Notes: generated by a model not told the origin, from the letters alone. Shown: positions 53,472-62,755, counted from the first letter of the stretch. The stretch is 64,000 nucleotides of DNA from Pseudomonas sp. PDM16 (GCF_014851865.1 NZ_JACVAM010000004.1:248001-312000), one strand, 5' to 3'. Numbers and translations: made by a program.

Positions 53472-54230
53472 ATGAATACCATCAGGACCCTGCTGGCCGC
53501 TTCCATCCTCGCCATGGCTGGTATCACACCGGCGTTCGCCACCGGAAAGCCGGAGGTGGTGCTGATTCACGGCGCCTTCGCCGATGGCAGCAGCTGGAGC
53601 AAGGTGATAGCGCTGCTACAACAGAATGGCATCGAGGTCACCTCGGTGCAGAATCCGCTCAGCTCCCTGGGCGACGACGTGGCCGCTGCGCGCCGTGCCA
53701 TCGCGCAGGCCGACCGAGACGTGGTGCTGGTCGGCCATTCCTGGGGCGGCACGGTGATCAGCGAGGCCGGCAACGACCCAAGGGTGAAGGCCCTGGTGTA
53801 CGTCGCCGCCTTCGCTCCGGACAGCGGCCAGGCCAGTGCCGAGTTGGGCAAGCAGTACCCGACGCCACCCGGTATCGCCAAGCTGGTCGTCGGTCCGGGT
53901 GGCTATCTGCACCTGCCGGCTGCCGCCGTTGCCAGCGATTTCGCGCAGGATCTGCCTCTGGCGGAAACTGCGCTGATCGCCGCCACCCAAGGGCCGATCC
54001 GTGCCGCTAACTTCGCGGAGAAAATCGGCACGGCTGCATGGAAGACACGGCCGTCCTGGTATGTCGTCGCCGGCCAGGACCGCATGATCGATCCGCGCCT
54101 GCAACGCGACATGGCCAAGACCATTGGCGCTCATGCCACCGAACTGGCGACCAGTCATGCGCCGATGCTCGCCCAGCCTGAAGCGGTGGCCACGGTCATT
54201 GCCGATGCGGTTGAACAGGTGGCCCGCTGA
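53472..54230 (+). CDS. Exported alpha/beta hydrolase
   Basis: A 252-residue hydrolase with signal peptide MNTIRTLLAASILAMAGITPAFA. It shows VVLIHGAFADGSSWSKVIALLQ, the nucleophile elbow VLVGHSWGGTVISEAG, Asp in VVAGQDRMIDP and His in ATSHAPMLAQPEAV. It resembles esterases of the methylesterase/salicylate-esterase type. It follows the DUF2790 gene by 45 bases with its own ribosome site. Confidence 0.88.
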   Translation: MNTIRTLLAASILAMAGITPAFATGKPEVVLIHGAFADGSSWSKVIALLQQNGIEVTSVQNPLSSLGDDVAAARRAIAQADRDVVLVGHSWGGTVISEAGNDPRVKALVYVAAFAPDSGQASAELGKQYPTPPGIAKLVVGPGGYLHLPAAAVASDFAQDLPLAETALIAATQGPIRAANFAEKIGTAAWKTRPSWYVVAGQDRMIDPRLQRDMAKTIGAHATELATSHAPMLAQPEAVATVIADAVEQVAR

Positions 54231-54293
54231 AACTGCGGTGCTCCCTACATGCCCGGCTCCGTGCCGGGCAGCGCCTTGCACAGGAACTCTGTC

Positions 54294-55517
54294 ATGTTGA
54301 TCGTCGCCTTCTTCGGCGGAGCGCTGACGCTGCTCAGCCCCTGCATCCTGCCCATCGTGCCGTTCCTGCTGGTGCGTAGCGGCCAGCGCTTGCCGACCTT
54401 CGTAGGCCTGGCGGTGACCTTCGCACTGGTGTCGAGCCTGGCCGTTGCAAGTACCGAGTGGGTCGTCCAGGCCAGCCAGTTCGCACGTCACCTGGCACTG
54501 GCGGGATTGGCGGCTTTCTCCCTGGCGCTGGCATCGCCGCGTCTCGCCGAATGGGTGATGGGACCATTCAGTCGCCTCGGTGGCTATCTGGACACCGTTG
54601 GCCGTCATCGTGCCGGCTCGCTTGGTGGCGTGTTGCTCGGCGTCGCTACTGGCCTGCTGTGGGCACCTTGCGCAGGGCCGATTCTCGGCCTGATCCTGGC
54701 CGGTGCGATGCTCGGTGGTGGCAGCGCCGACAGCAGCTTGTTGCTGTTGGCCTACGGTAGCGGCGCGGCTGGCGCGCTCGGGGTGATCGCACTGGCCGGC
54801 GACCGGCTCATGGCACGACTGCGACGCAGCCTGTCGCTGAGTATCCTGCTGCGCCGCACCGCTGGCGTGGTGATGCTCGGTGCGGTGCTGGTGATGAGCA
54901 GCGGTCTGGACCGGCAACTGCTTGCCCGTTTTCAGCCCATCACCACCGATGTGATCGAGCGTGGCCTGATCGAACGCGCGCCGACGCTCTCGCTCGACCA
55001 TTTGCTACCTCACGTCGAGGCCGTGCCACTGAAAGACCCTGCCGTCAGCCCGGCGATGCCGGAGTTGCGACGTGCGGTGCAATGGCTGAATTCGGCACCG
55101 CTTAATCGTGGGGCGCTGCGTGGCAAGGTGCTGCTGATCGACTTCTGGACCTATGGCTGCATCAACTGCCAGCGCACCCTGCCCAAGGTGCAGGACTGGG
55201 CGCGCCGCTACCGCGATCAGGGCCTGGTGGTGATCGGTGTGCACACGCCCGAGTACGCCTTTGAGAAAGTGATTAGCGGTGTGCGCGAGGAGGTCGAACG
55301 CCTCGGAATCGAATACCCGGTAGCCATCGACAACGACTACCGAATCTGGAACGCCTTCTCCAATAGCTATTGGCCGGCGCACTACTTCGTCGATGCCGAA
55401 GGGCGGATCCGCTATCTGCATATTGGTGAAGGCGGCTACGCAGAGCAGGAGAGGGTGATCGTCGCATTGCTGGCCGAGGCTCGGCGCAGCGCCGAGCCGG
55501 TCGTCACCCCGCGGTGA
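54294..55517 (+). CDS. DipZ-like CcdA-thioredoxin fusion protein
   Basis: A 407-residue protein. The N-terminal CcdA/DsbD-like membrane module has six to seven segments with paired Cys in TLLSPCILPIVPFLL and LLWAPCAGPILGL. The C-terminal TlpA-like thioredoxin domain has WTYGCINCQRTLPKVQDW (CINC active site). It should carry electrons across the membrane to an extracytoplasmic thioredoxin for disulfide reduction or peroxide defence. ATG 54294 follows AGGAA. Confidence 0.88.
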   Translation: MLIVAFFGGALTLLSPCILPIVPFLLVRSGQRLPTFVGLAVTFALVSSLAVASTEWVVQASQFARHLALAGLAAFSLALASPRLAEWVMGPFSRLGGYLDTVGRHRAGSLGGVLLGVATGLLWAPCAGPILGLILAGAMLGGGSADSSLLLLAYGSGAAGALGVIALAGDRLMARLRRSLSLSILLRRTAGVVMLGAVLVMSSGLDRQLLARFQPITTDVIERGLIERAPTLSLDHLLPHVEAVPLKDPAVSPAMPELRRAVQWLNSAPLNRGALRGKVLLIDFWTYGCINCQRTLPKVQDWARRYRDQGLVVIGVHTPEYAFEKVISGVREEVERLGIEYPVAIDNDYRIWNAFSNSYWPAHYFVDAEGRIRYLHIGEGGYAEQERVIVALLAEARRSAEPVVTPR

Positions 55518-55524
55518 CGGGCAA

Positions 55525-56544
55525 TCAGTCAAGGCGCAGGCCGGTCATGCCGAGCATGATGGCCAGCGATACCAAGGAGGCGCAGCCGGCACCTATCCAC
55601 CAGGTCAGGTCAGCGTTGCGCCTTGCCATGCCATGAGCCAGCAGCACCACGCGCAGGCCCGAGCCGAGGTGGGCGAGCACGAAGAACACGCCCAGGGCGT
55701 AGTGCGGCAGCAGGCGGATGCTCCACGGGTCCATGATCAGGCCGGTGGGGGCGCCGGTGGCGAAGGCCCAGTCGGTCTCGATGCCGGCCCAGGTACGGGC
55801 GAACACGAACACCGCATTCAGGTGGCCGAGGATGAACACCGCCAGGAACACCCCGGAGGCGAGCTGGAACATGCGCTGGAAGTCGCCACCCCGGACGCTC
55901 CAGCGCCACGCCAGTTGCAGGCCGGTAACCACCTGGAAGAGCAGGGCGATGACCAGCAGCGGCTCGACAAAGGGCGAGCGATACACCTGGCGGCCACGCT
56001 CCATCAGTGCCGCATGCACCTCCGGCCCGGCCAGGCTGAACAGGTGGTTGAACAGGTGGAAGGCGATGAACAGCGCCACCAGCGCACCGGAGACGCCGTG
56101 AGCCACCCGCAGCGGCGTCGGGCGTTGGTCAAGGTCGCCACTGGTGGCCGGCGTGCGGAACGTGGCCAGCAGGGCCAGCGCCAGCCAGGCTGGCGTCCAC
56201 ACCCAGCCATCGGCCACGGGAACGCCGAGCATGTACAGGTTGACCCCGACGAAGCAGTACAGGGTCGGTGTGGCCACCAGCAACAGTGCCAGGCGGCGGG
56301 CGCGGGTCTGTTCGGCGCCGATGCCCGAGTCGCGGCAGGCCAGGTACAGGCCCAGTGCCGGCACCGCGAAGGCGGCCAGCAACAGCAGCGCCGCCTCCGG
56401 GAAAATGCGCCCGTCACTCTTCACCAGGTGGTGAAAGGCGTCGAGCAGGTAGGGGTAGAACGCGGCGACCAGCGGCGGCAGCCAAAGCGGCCAGCGCTGT
56501 GCCAGGGCCGAGTGCGTGGGCACGCTCCGGGAGACGTCGAGCAT
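55525..56544 (-). CDS. Polytopic membrane protein, possible haem b subunit
   Basis: A 339-residue protein with about eight hydrophobic segments and no signal peptide. His residues in RVAHGVSGALVALFIAFHLFNHLF, LGHLNAVFVF and LPHYALGVFFVLAHLGSGL are spaced as in diheme cytochrome b folds of succinate-dehydrogenase membrane anchors. I do not recognise a named family. It lies 55 bases before the NDH-2-like gene's stop, same strand, so the two may act together. Confidence 0.65.
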   Translation of the reverse strand: MLDVSRSVPTHSALAQRWPLWLPPLVAAFYPYLLDAFHHLVKSDGRIFPEAALLLLAAFAVPALGLYLACRDSGIGAEQTRARRLALLLVATPTLYCFVGVNLYMLGVPVADGWVWTPAWLALALLATFRTPATSGDLDQRPTPLRVAHGVSGALVALFIAFHLFNHLFSLAGPEVHAALMERGRQVYRSPFVEPLLVIALLFQVVTGLQLAWRWSVRGGDFQRMFQLASGVFLAVFILGHLNAVFVFARTWAGIETDWAFATGAPTGLIMDPWSIRLLPHYALGVFFVLAHLGSGLRVVLLAHGMARRNADLTWWIGAGCASLVSLAIMLGMTGLRLD

Positions 56545-56599
56545 GGGGTTCTCCTAAGGAGGGAAACCCGGGCGAGCCCGGGTTTCGAAAGGGGTGGGA

Positions 56600-57808
56600 T
56601 CAGGCGACCACAGGGATCAGCGGATCGGCAGCGGCCAGGGCGGTATCGCGATTGGCGACCGGCGGGTAGATCCACTGGGTGTTGATCTGGGTCTTCAGCT
56701 CCTTGCCCTCGGCGCGGGTGAGCACGACCTTGCGCTCCCAGCCTTCGGTGTATACGGCGCCCCAGGCTCCCAGGTCGAGACAGGTCACGTACTTCGGCTG
56801 GCTGTAGGGAATCGGCGCCACGCCTAGCAGGTCGGCCGCAGCATTGTTGCCGGCAGAGCGGCCCAGGGCGATGGCGTGCTGACAGGTCATCAGCGCGTAG
56901 TTGCCGAGGTCGTCGGTGGCTGCGTAGGCGGTGTCGCCGGTGGCGAAGACGCTGTCCTGACCGAGAACCTTAAGGTTGCGGTCGACGTGCAGGCGGCCCT
57001 GGCGATCGCGTTCGCCGGCGACTTGCTCGGTCAGCGGCGAGGCCTTCACGCCCACGGCCCAGACCACGGTCTTGGCGTCGATGCGCTCACCGTTGGCGAG
57101 AACCACGCCCTTGGCATCCACTGACTGCACGGCCGACCCCAGGCGCCAGGCGACGCCCAGTTCGTCGCTGGCCTGGGCTACCACTTCAGCGATGGCCTGG
57201 CCCATGGCGGCACCCACGGCGGCGCCGGAGTCGACCACCACGACGCGTACGTCGGCCGAGCCACCCAGCGCCTCACGCAGGCGCGCCGGCATTTCAGTGG
57301 CGGTCTCGATGCCGGTGAAGCCGCCGCCGACCACGACCACGGTGTTGCGCTCACGGCTGTCGGGCAGGTTGCGCAGGCCTTGCAGGTGCTCGTCGAGCTT
57401 CTGCGCCGACTCATAACTGTCGACGTCGAAGGTGAATCGTTCGATACCGGCGACCACGGCAGGGCGGGCGACCTGGCTGCCGGCGGCGAGGATCAGGCGA
57501 TCGAAGCTCAACTCCTGCTGGGCGCCGCTGGCGTCGCGGTAGCTGACGCGTTTGCCGTCGGCGTCGATGCCGGTGGCGCTGCCCTGGATGAAGTTCACGC
57601 CCACGGCGTCGAACAGCTCACCCAGCGGGGCGACGGTGGTGGAGATGTCGCTTTCATAGAAGCGCGGACGCACCCGCAGCTCGGCTTGCGGAGCCAGTAC
57701 TGTGACGGCAACGTCGAGGCGGTTGTGCTGGTCCAGCAGGCGAACGGCGCTGAGGGCACTCCAGAGGCCACCGAAGCCGGCGCCGATGATGAGGATTTGT
57801 TGTTTCAT
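56600..57808 (-). CDS. NDH-2-like NAD(P)/FAD-dependent oxidoreductase
   Basis: A 402-residue flavoprotein: FAD motif ILIIGAGFGGLWSALSA, second Rossmann motif VVVVGGGFTGIETATEM and VFATGDTAYA near the flavin end. It resembles type II NADH dehydrogenases that feed electrons to quinone without pumping. The C-terminal membrane helix of classic Ndh is not obvious. It is divergent from a MocR regulator. Confidence 0.87.
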   Translation of the reverse strand: MKQQILIIGAGFGGLWSALSAVRLLDQHNRLDVAVTVLAPQAELRVRPRFYESDISTTVAPLGELFDAVGVNFIQGSATGIDADGKRVSYRDASGAQQELSFDRLILAAGSQVARPAVVAGIERFTFDVDSYESAQKLDEHLQGLRNLPDSRERNTVVVVGGGFTGIETATEMPARLREALGGSADVRVVVVDSGAAVGAAMGQAIAEVVAQASDELGVAWRLGSAVQSVDAKGVVLANGERIDAKTVVWAVGVKASPLTEQVAGERDRQGRLHVDRNLKVLGQDSVFATGDTAYAATDDLGNYALMTCQHAIALGRSAGNNAAADLLGVAPIPYSQPKYVTCLDLGAWGAVYTEGWERKVVLTRAEGKELKTQINTQWIYPPVANRDTALAAADPLIPVVA

Positions 57809-57874
57809 GGCTCACTCCCGAATCGAAAAAGAAGCAGTGGGTTGGTTTGAACGACGGAAGTGAGTGTGCGACCA

Positions 57875-57901
57875 ATATGGATCATGGTATTGATCCAATA
57901 T
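57875..57901. promoter_or_regulatory. Inverted repeat, candidate MocR operator
   Basis: ATATGGATCA (57875-57884) and TGATCCAATAT (57891-57901) form a near-perfect dyad between the NDH-2-like gene and the MocR gene. The right arm contains ATTGATCCAA, the complement of TTGGATCAAT, which recurs before the second MocR gene (61561-61570). Confidence 0.55.
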
Positions 57902-57933
57902 CTCTGTAGTGCATTAGTCCACTTTGGTGCCGC

Positions 57934-59445
57934 ATGTCCCTTGATAAACGCCCCTCGCTGGTGGTTTCCCTGCCGCTCGGTGCTCCCGGTCCAGGTGTGA
58001 GCTTGCAAGCCTGGCTGTACCAGAGCCTGCGCGAGGCTGTGCTCGGCGGACGTCTGCCGGCTGGTGCCAAGTTGCCCAGTACCCGGACTCTGGCGGAGCA
58101 TTACGGTATGGCTCGCGGCACGGTGCAGGCGGCCTATCAGCAGCTGCTGTCCGAGGGATATCTGCAGGCGCGAGTCGGCAGTGGCACCCATGTCAGCGAA
58201 GTGCTGCCCGACACCACGCTGCACGCCGGCTATGTGCAGCGCAAAGTGGTACCCAACGTCGAGCCGCAGCGCGACCCGCCGGCAACGCCCTGGGTGGAGC
58301 GGTTGAGCGCGATCAGGCCGGTGTTCGGTCGGCGCGCGGTCACGCCGGGCAGCCGGCCGTTCTTTCCCCATCGCGGGGATGTCAGCGCCTTTCCCGTGGA
58401 CCTGTGGCGCAAGCTGCACATCCAGCAGCTACGGTCGTCGCGCCTGCCGACCCTGCTCGACTCCGATCCCTCCGGCCTGCCGGCACTGCGCGAGGCCATC
58501 GCCGGTTACCTGGCCATTGCCCGTGGGGTGCAGGTGTCGGCGGAGCGCATCCTGGTGCTCAACAGCGTGCAGCAGGGCATCGACCTGTGCCTGCGCCTGC
58601 TGGTGCCGGCAGGTGAGCAGATCTGGCTGGAGGACCCGGCCTATCCCGGTGCACGACAGCTGATGCAGGTATCCGGTTGCAGCTGGGTCAACGTGCCGGT
58701 GGACAAGCACGGCCTGCGGGTTGAGGAGGGCATTCGCCTGGCGCCGAAGGCGCGGCTGGCCTATGTGACGCCCTCGCGCCAGTTGCCGCTCGGGAGCGAG
58801 CTGTCGCCAGCACGACGCCTGGCTCTGTTGCGCTGGGCCGCCGAGAGCGGCGCCTACATCATCGAGGATGACTACGACAGCGAGTATCGCTTCATCGCCA
58901 AGCCGATCCCGGCGCTGCGCTCGTTGCCAGCGGCGGACAGCTCGGTGATTCTCGCTGGCACCTTCAGCAAGCTGATGTTCCCGGCCATCCGCCTGGCCTA
59001 TCTGGTGTTGCCGCCACAACTGGTGGACAGCTTCACCCGTGCCTCGGCCTTGATGGCGCGGCACGCCAACAGCCTCAGCCAGGCGGTGATGGCATCCTTC
59101 ATCGATGATGGTCACTTTGACCGCCACGTGCGGCGCATGCGCAAGCTCTATGCATCACGGGCCGATGCGCTGAGCGAGGCGGCGCATCGCCATTGGCGCG
59201 GGCTGATCGATGTGCCGCCGATCCGTGCCGGACTGGACACTGCCTGCCGGCTGCAGGTGGAAGACGAGGCGGCGGCTTGCGCGGCGCTACTCGAACAAGG
59301 CGTGGACGTGCTGCCGCTCTCCGCTTACTGCCACGCTCCACGCCCGCCGGGGCTGGTGATTGGTTTTGCCCCGTACGAGGAGAAGGCGATATTCGAGGCG
59401 GCGCAGGTGGTACAGCGGACGCTGGAGGGCATGCCGCGGCGCTAA
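57934..59445 (+). CDS. MocR/PdxR-type GntR regulator with aminotransferase domain
   Basis: A 503-residue protein: GntR winged helix (LYQSLREAVLGGRLPAGAKLPSTRTLAEHYGMARGTVQAAYQQL, residues 28-75) joined to a fold-type I aminotransferase domain with PLP Lys in ILAGTFSKLMFPAIRLAYLV and IIEDDYDSEYRF. It probably controls the divergent NDH-2-like operon and/or the CMD gene that follows. Confidence 0.93.
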   Translation: MSLDKRPSLVVSLPLGAPGPGVSLQAWLYQSLREAVLGGRLPAGAKLPSTRTLAEHYGMARGTVQAAYQQLLSEGYLQARVGSGTHVSEVLPDTTLHAGYVQRKVVPNVEPQRDPPATPWVERLSAIRPVFGRRAVTPGSRPFFPHRGDVSAFPVDLWRKLHIQQLRSSRLPTLLDSDPSGLPALREAIAGYLAIARGVQVSAERILVLNSVQQGIDLCLRLLVPAGEQIWLEDPAYPGARQLMQVSGCSWVNVPVDKHGLRVEEGIRLAPKARLAYVTPSRQLPLGSELSPARRLALLRWAAESGAYIIEDDYDSEYRFIAKPIPALRSLPAADSSVILAGTFSKLMFPAIRLAYLVLPPQLVDSFTRASALMARHANSLSQAVMASFIDDGHFDRHVRRMRKLYASRADALSEAAHRHWRGLIDVPPIRAGLDTACRLQVEDEAAACAALLEQGVDVLPLSAYCHAPRPPGLVIGFAPYEEKAIFEAAQVVQRTLEGMPRR

Positions 59446-59478
59446 CCGGCTTTGTACAGGTCGGCCGGCCAGAACCAT

Positions 59479-59533
59479 ATGCCCAGAGCCCATGGTCCAG
59501 ACCGTATGGCCCAGTCCAGATGGCCCAGTCGAA
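59479..59533. repeat. Four tandem 13-14-base repeats before the CMD gene
   Basis: Units start at 59479 (ATGCCCAGAGCCC), 59492 (ATGGTCCAGACCGT), 59506 (ATGGCCCAGTCCAG) and 59520 (ATGGCCCAGTCGAA). The consensus is ATGGYCCAGWC. They fill the gap between the MocR stop and the CMD promoter region and look like an iterated binding site for a regulator. Confidence 0.65.
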
Positions 59534-59613
59534 AGACACTATCTTGGTACTGGGTGACCGAGCCAAGGCTGCTTAGAGTCACGTTCACTTTCTACCCACT
59601 GCAGGATGTGACC

Positions 59614-60093
59614 ATGAGCCAGCGTCTCGACTACTTCAAACAATCTCCCCAGGCTTCCAAGAAATTCGTGGAGTTCAGCATGCTGCTGACTCAGAAGCCG
59701 CAGTTCGCTGATATCGCCCACCTGATCATGCTGCGCGCCTCGCAGATCAACGGCTGCGCGTTCTGCGTGGACATGCATGTCAAGGAAGCCAAGATCCATG
59801 GCGAGCGTGAGCTGCGCCTGCACCATGTTGCCGTCTGGCGCGAGTCGCCGTTGTTCTCACCGCGTGAGCGTGCGGCGCTGGAGTGGACCGAGGCGCTGAC
59901 CCAGCTGCCGCCGCATGGAGTGCCCGATGCGCTGTTCGCCAGCGTGCGCGAGCAGTTCCCCGACCGAGAGCTGTCTGACCTGTCGTTCCTGATCATCGCC
60001 ATCAACGGCTGGAACCGCCTTAATGTGGCTTTCCAGGCCGTACCGGGCTCCTCCGACGAGCTGTTCGGGCTGGACAAGGCCAACCTCAGCTAA
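59614..60093 (+). CDS. Carboxymuconolactone decarboxylase / AhpD-like protein
   Basis: A 159-residue all-helical protein of the CMD family. The CxxC-x3-H motif CAFCVDMH (residues 48-55) is the redox centre of AhpD-like peroxidase partners; true carboxymuconolactone decarboxylases lack the Cys pair. Such genes often sit beside MocR regulators. The start at 59614 follows GCAGGATG; the family starts MSQRLDY. Confidence 0.9.
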   Translation: MSQRLDYFKQSPQASKKFVEFSMLLTQKPQFADIAHLIMLRASQINGCAFCVDMHVKEAKIHGERELRLHHVAVWRESPLFSPRERAALEWTEALTQLPPHGVPDALFASVREQFPDRELSDLSFLIIAINGWNRLNVAFQAVPGSSDELFGLDKANLS

Positions 60094-60104
60094 CGGGTAT
60101 TTGC

Positions 60105-61538
60105 TCAGAGCGCCTGGCGGATCAGTTCGCCCAGGCGCTGTGCCTGTTCCGCCGAGGTGCAGTTGGTGAAGCTCAGCAGCAGCGCCGAGTCGCGGCGCTC
60201 CGAAGCCCACCAGCGCGACAGTGGCTGCACGGCCATGCCCTGGGCCAGCAGATGCTCGGCCAGCGGATGATCGCTGGCGTCACCCGGCATGCGCAGCACC
60301 AGGTTCATGCCTCCGGGCGACTGCTCCACCCGCAGCCTCCCGGCCAGCCCGTTTTCAAGCGCGGCAATGGTCGCGGCGCGACGGTCGCCGTACAGCCGGC
60401 GCATGCGCTGGATGTGGCGGGTGAAATGCCCCTCGGCGATGAAATCGGCGACCAGCGTCTGAGTCATGGTCGGCGTTGCGGCGGCGAACAGTGCACGGCC
60501 GATCTGCTCGAACCGGGCGACCTGGGCTTGCGGCACCACCAGATAGGCCAAGCGAATGCCAGGAAACAACACCTTGCTGAAGGTGCCTGCGTAGAACACC
60601 CGGCCGTGTCGATCCAGGCTGGCCAGCGCTGGTAGCGGGCGGCTGGTGTAGCGGTACTCACCGTCGTAGTCGTCCTCCACAACCCAGGCGCCGTTGCGCG
60701 CGGCCCATTCCAGCAGTGCCTGCCGGCGCGGCAGCGACAAGGTCATGGACAACGGGCTCTGGTGCGCCGGTGTCACCACCGCGACCTGTGCATCGTCAGC
60801 CAGGGCGATGCCGCGCTCCACCCGCAAACCCTGTTCATCCACTTCGACCGGCACCGGCTCCAGCCCGAACTGGCGCAGGATCTGCCGTGCCGGCGGGTAT
60901 CCGGGGTCTTCCACCCAGGCGCGCTGGCCGGCGCTCAGTACGGCGTGGGCGACGAACGACAGGCTGGCGCGCCAACCGCTGGTGACGAACACCTGGTGGG
61001 CACCGCAGTCGATGCCGCGCGAAACCTGCAGATAGGAGGCGATGGCGCTGCGCAACGCGGGCAAGCCATGGGCTGGCGGGTAATCCAGGTCGGCCATGCG
61101 CATGCCACGCAGGTAGCGTGCGCCTAGGCGCGCCCAGATCTTGCGCGGGAACGCGTCCAGTGCCGGCACGCCCATCTGGAACGGCAACAGTTGGGGTGGT
61201 CGCCAGAAGCTGTCCGGCGCCTCTTCGGCAGGTCGTGCATCTACCGGCTCCGCGGCCACCGGGGCGGCCTGCGGCTGCAAGTGCGGATTGACCACGGTGC
61301 CGGCCTGGCCACGCGCCAGCAGGTAGCCCTCGCTGGTCAGCAGCGAATAGGCCAGTTCGATGGTGCCGCGGGCCACGCCCAGCTCCTTGGCCAGGGCGCG
61401 GGCGGAGGGTAGGCGGTCGCCGGGGCCCAAGGTGCCGACGGCGATGGCACTGCGCACACGGTCGTAGAGTTGGCGGTAGAGCGGGACGTTGCCCTGCTCG
61501 GCCAGGGGCGTGAAGCGATGGAACGGAGACGTAGTCAT
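60105..61538 (-). CDS. Second MocR/PdxR-type regulator
   Basis: A 477-residue protein: GntR winged helix (YDRVRSAIAVGTLGPGDRLPSARALAKELGVARGTIELAYSLL) and aminotransferase domain with PLP Lys in VFYAGTFSKVLFPGIRLAYLV and VVEDDYDGEYRY. It converges on the CMD gene (11-base gap) and diverges from the acetyltransferase. Similar in layout to the other MocR about 2 kb away, but not a recent duplicate. Confidence 0.93.
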   Translation of the reverse strand: MTTSPFHRFTPLAEQGNVPLYRQLYDRVRSAIAVGTLGPGDRLPSARALAKELGVARGTIELAYSLLTSEGYLLARGQAGTVVNPHLQPQAAPVAAEPVDARPAEEAPDSFWRPPQLLPFQMGVPALDAFPRKIWARLGARYLRGMRMADLDYPPAHGLPALRSAIASYLQVSRGIDCGAHQVFVTSGWRASLSFVAHAVLSAGQRAWVEDPGYPPARQILRQFGLEPVPVEVDEQGLRVERGIALADDAQVAVVTPAHQSPLSMTLSLPRRQALLEWAARNGAWVVEDDYDGEYRYTSRPLPALASLDRHGRVFYAGTFSKVLFPGIRLAYLVVPQAQVARFEQIGRALFAAATPTMTQTLVADFIAEGHFTRHIQRMRRLYGDRRAATIAALENGLAGRLRVEQSPGGMNLVLRMPGDASDHPLAEHLLAQGMAVQPLSRWWASERRDSALLLSFTNCTSAEQAQRLGELIRQAL

Positions 61539-61560
61539 GGCCTAGTCGAAATTCGGCTTC

Positions 61561-61570
61561 TTGGATCAAT
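61561..61570. promoter_or_regulatory. TTGGATCAAT motif, candidate MocR site
   Basis: TTGGATCAAT lies between the second MocR gene and the acetyltransferase. The same 10-mer occurs in complement at 57889-57898 before the first MocR gene. A loose partner (GCATTATGGCATC) follows. Confidence 0.4.
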
Positions 61571-61602
61571 GCATTATGGCATCGGCGATCTAGGATGGCG
61601 CC

Positions 61603-62085
61603 ATGACCTACTTTCCTCATCAACATCTCCCCAGCGTGCTGGACCTGGCCGACACGGCGCTTCGTCCGCTCGACAGTGCCGGCGACCTGCGTATGGCCTA
61701 CCCGGTGATGCGCGAACTGCGTCCGCACCTGAGCAGCGAATGCGAGTTCGTCGCGGCGGTGGAGCGCATGCATCTCCAGGGCTACCGACTGGTTGGCGCC
61801 TTCGACGGTGCCGCCCTGGTGGCTCTGGCCGGCTATCGTCTGCAGGACAACTTCGTCTACGGCAATTTCCTTTACGTCGATGACCTAGTCACCGCCGAAG
61901 CGCACCGCAGTGGCCAGTGGGGCGCGCGGTTGCTACGAGCGCTGGAGCGGGTCGCTCGCGCCGAGGGGTGTGCACGGCTGGTACTGGATACCGGCCTGTC
62001 CAATGCCCGCGCACAGCGTTTCTATTTTCGCGAAGGTTTGTATACCGGCGCACTGCGTTTCCAGAAGCTGCTCGATACCCCTTGA
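61603..62085 (+). CDS. GNAT family N-acetyltransferase
   Basis: A 160-residue acetyltransferase with the acetyl-CoA motif region RSGQWGARLLRALERVARAEGC (Q/R-x-x-G-x-G/A type) and VLDTGLSNARAQRFYFREGLYTGALRF at the end. Divergent from the MocR gene and possibly controlled by it. The FMN oxidoreductase follows after 37 bases. Substrate unknown. Confidence 0.88.
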   Translation: MTYFPHQHLPSVLDLADTALRPLDSAGDLRMAYPVMRELRPHLSSECEFVAAVERMHLQGYRLVGAFDGAALVALAGYRLQDNFVYGNFLYVDDLVTAEAHRSGQWGARLLRALERVARAEGCARLVLDTGLSNARAQRFYFREGLYTGALRFQKLLDTP

Positions 62086-62122
62086 ACTCTCGAACTCACT
62101 CACTTTTTCAGGAAACCTCGAC

Positions 62123-62755
62123 ATGACCTCTCCAGACACCATTCCCCTGCGCGTGCTTCGGCTGATCGGCAGCCCTCGTGGTGCCGAGTCCGAGAGCCTG
62201 CGCCTGTCGCAGCAGATTCTCGAAGGGCTGGCCGTGCAGTCCGGTGGCCGAGCCATCGAGCTCATTGATCTGGACCTCAACACGCTGCCCCATGTCGACG
62301 GCGATTACGCCCTGGCGCTGGCATCGCCGGTGGACCTGCCGCAGCTCGGTAGCGCGCAGCGCCGCTCCGACGAGTTGATCCGCCAGCTCGACGAAGCCGA
62401 TGTGCTGCTGATCGCCACGCCGATGCATAACTACACCGTACCCTCGGCACTCAAGGTGTGGATCGACCATATCGTGCGGGTGCGTGTGACCTTCACGCCG
62501 ACGCCACAGGGCAAGGTGGGCGTGCTGCGCGACCGGCCGGTGCACGTGGCGATCTCATCCGGCGGCCTGATCAGTGGCGAGCAGGCGCGCCAGCCGGACT
62601 TCCTGCGGCCCTATCTCAAGGCGGCGCTGGGCACCGTCGGCCTGCATGCCCTGGAGTTCTTCAGCGTCGAAGGGACGGCGAGGGGCGATGTCGCCCTGGA
62701 GCAGGCCAGAGAAATGGCAAAGGAGGCGATAAGGTCGTTCTTCACGCCGCAATGA
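62123..62755 (+). CDS. FMN-dependent NADH azoreductase / NAD(P)H oxidoreductase
   Basis: A 210-residue flavodoxin-fold reductase of the AzoR type: RLIGSPRGAESESLRLSQQIL for FMN phosphate binding, ATPMHNYTVPSALKVWIDHIVR and ISSGGLISGEQARQPDFLRPYLKAALGTVG. It reduces quinones or azo compounds by two-electron transfer. AGGAAA precedes the ATG at 62123. The acetyltransferase upstream may be in the same operon. Confidence 0.9.
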   Translation: MTSPDTIPLRVLRLIGSPRGAESESLRLSQQILEGLAVQSGGRAIELIDLDLNTLPHVDGDYALALASPVDLPQLGSAQRRSDELIRQLDEADVLLIATPMHNYTVPSALKVWIDHIVRVRVTFTPTPQGKVGVLRDRPVHVAISSGGLISGEQARQPDFLRPYLKAALGTVGLHALEFFSVEGTARGDVALEQAREMAKEAIRSFFTPQ

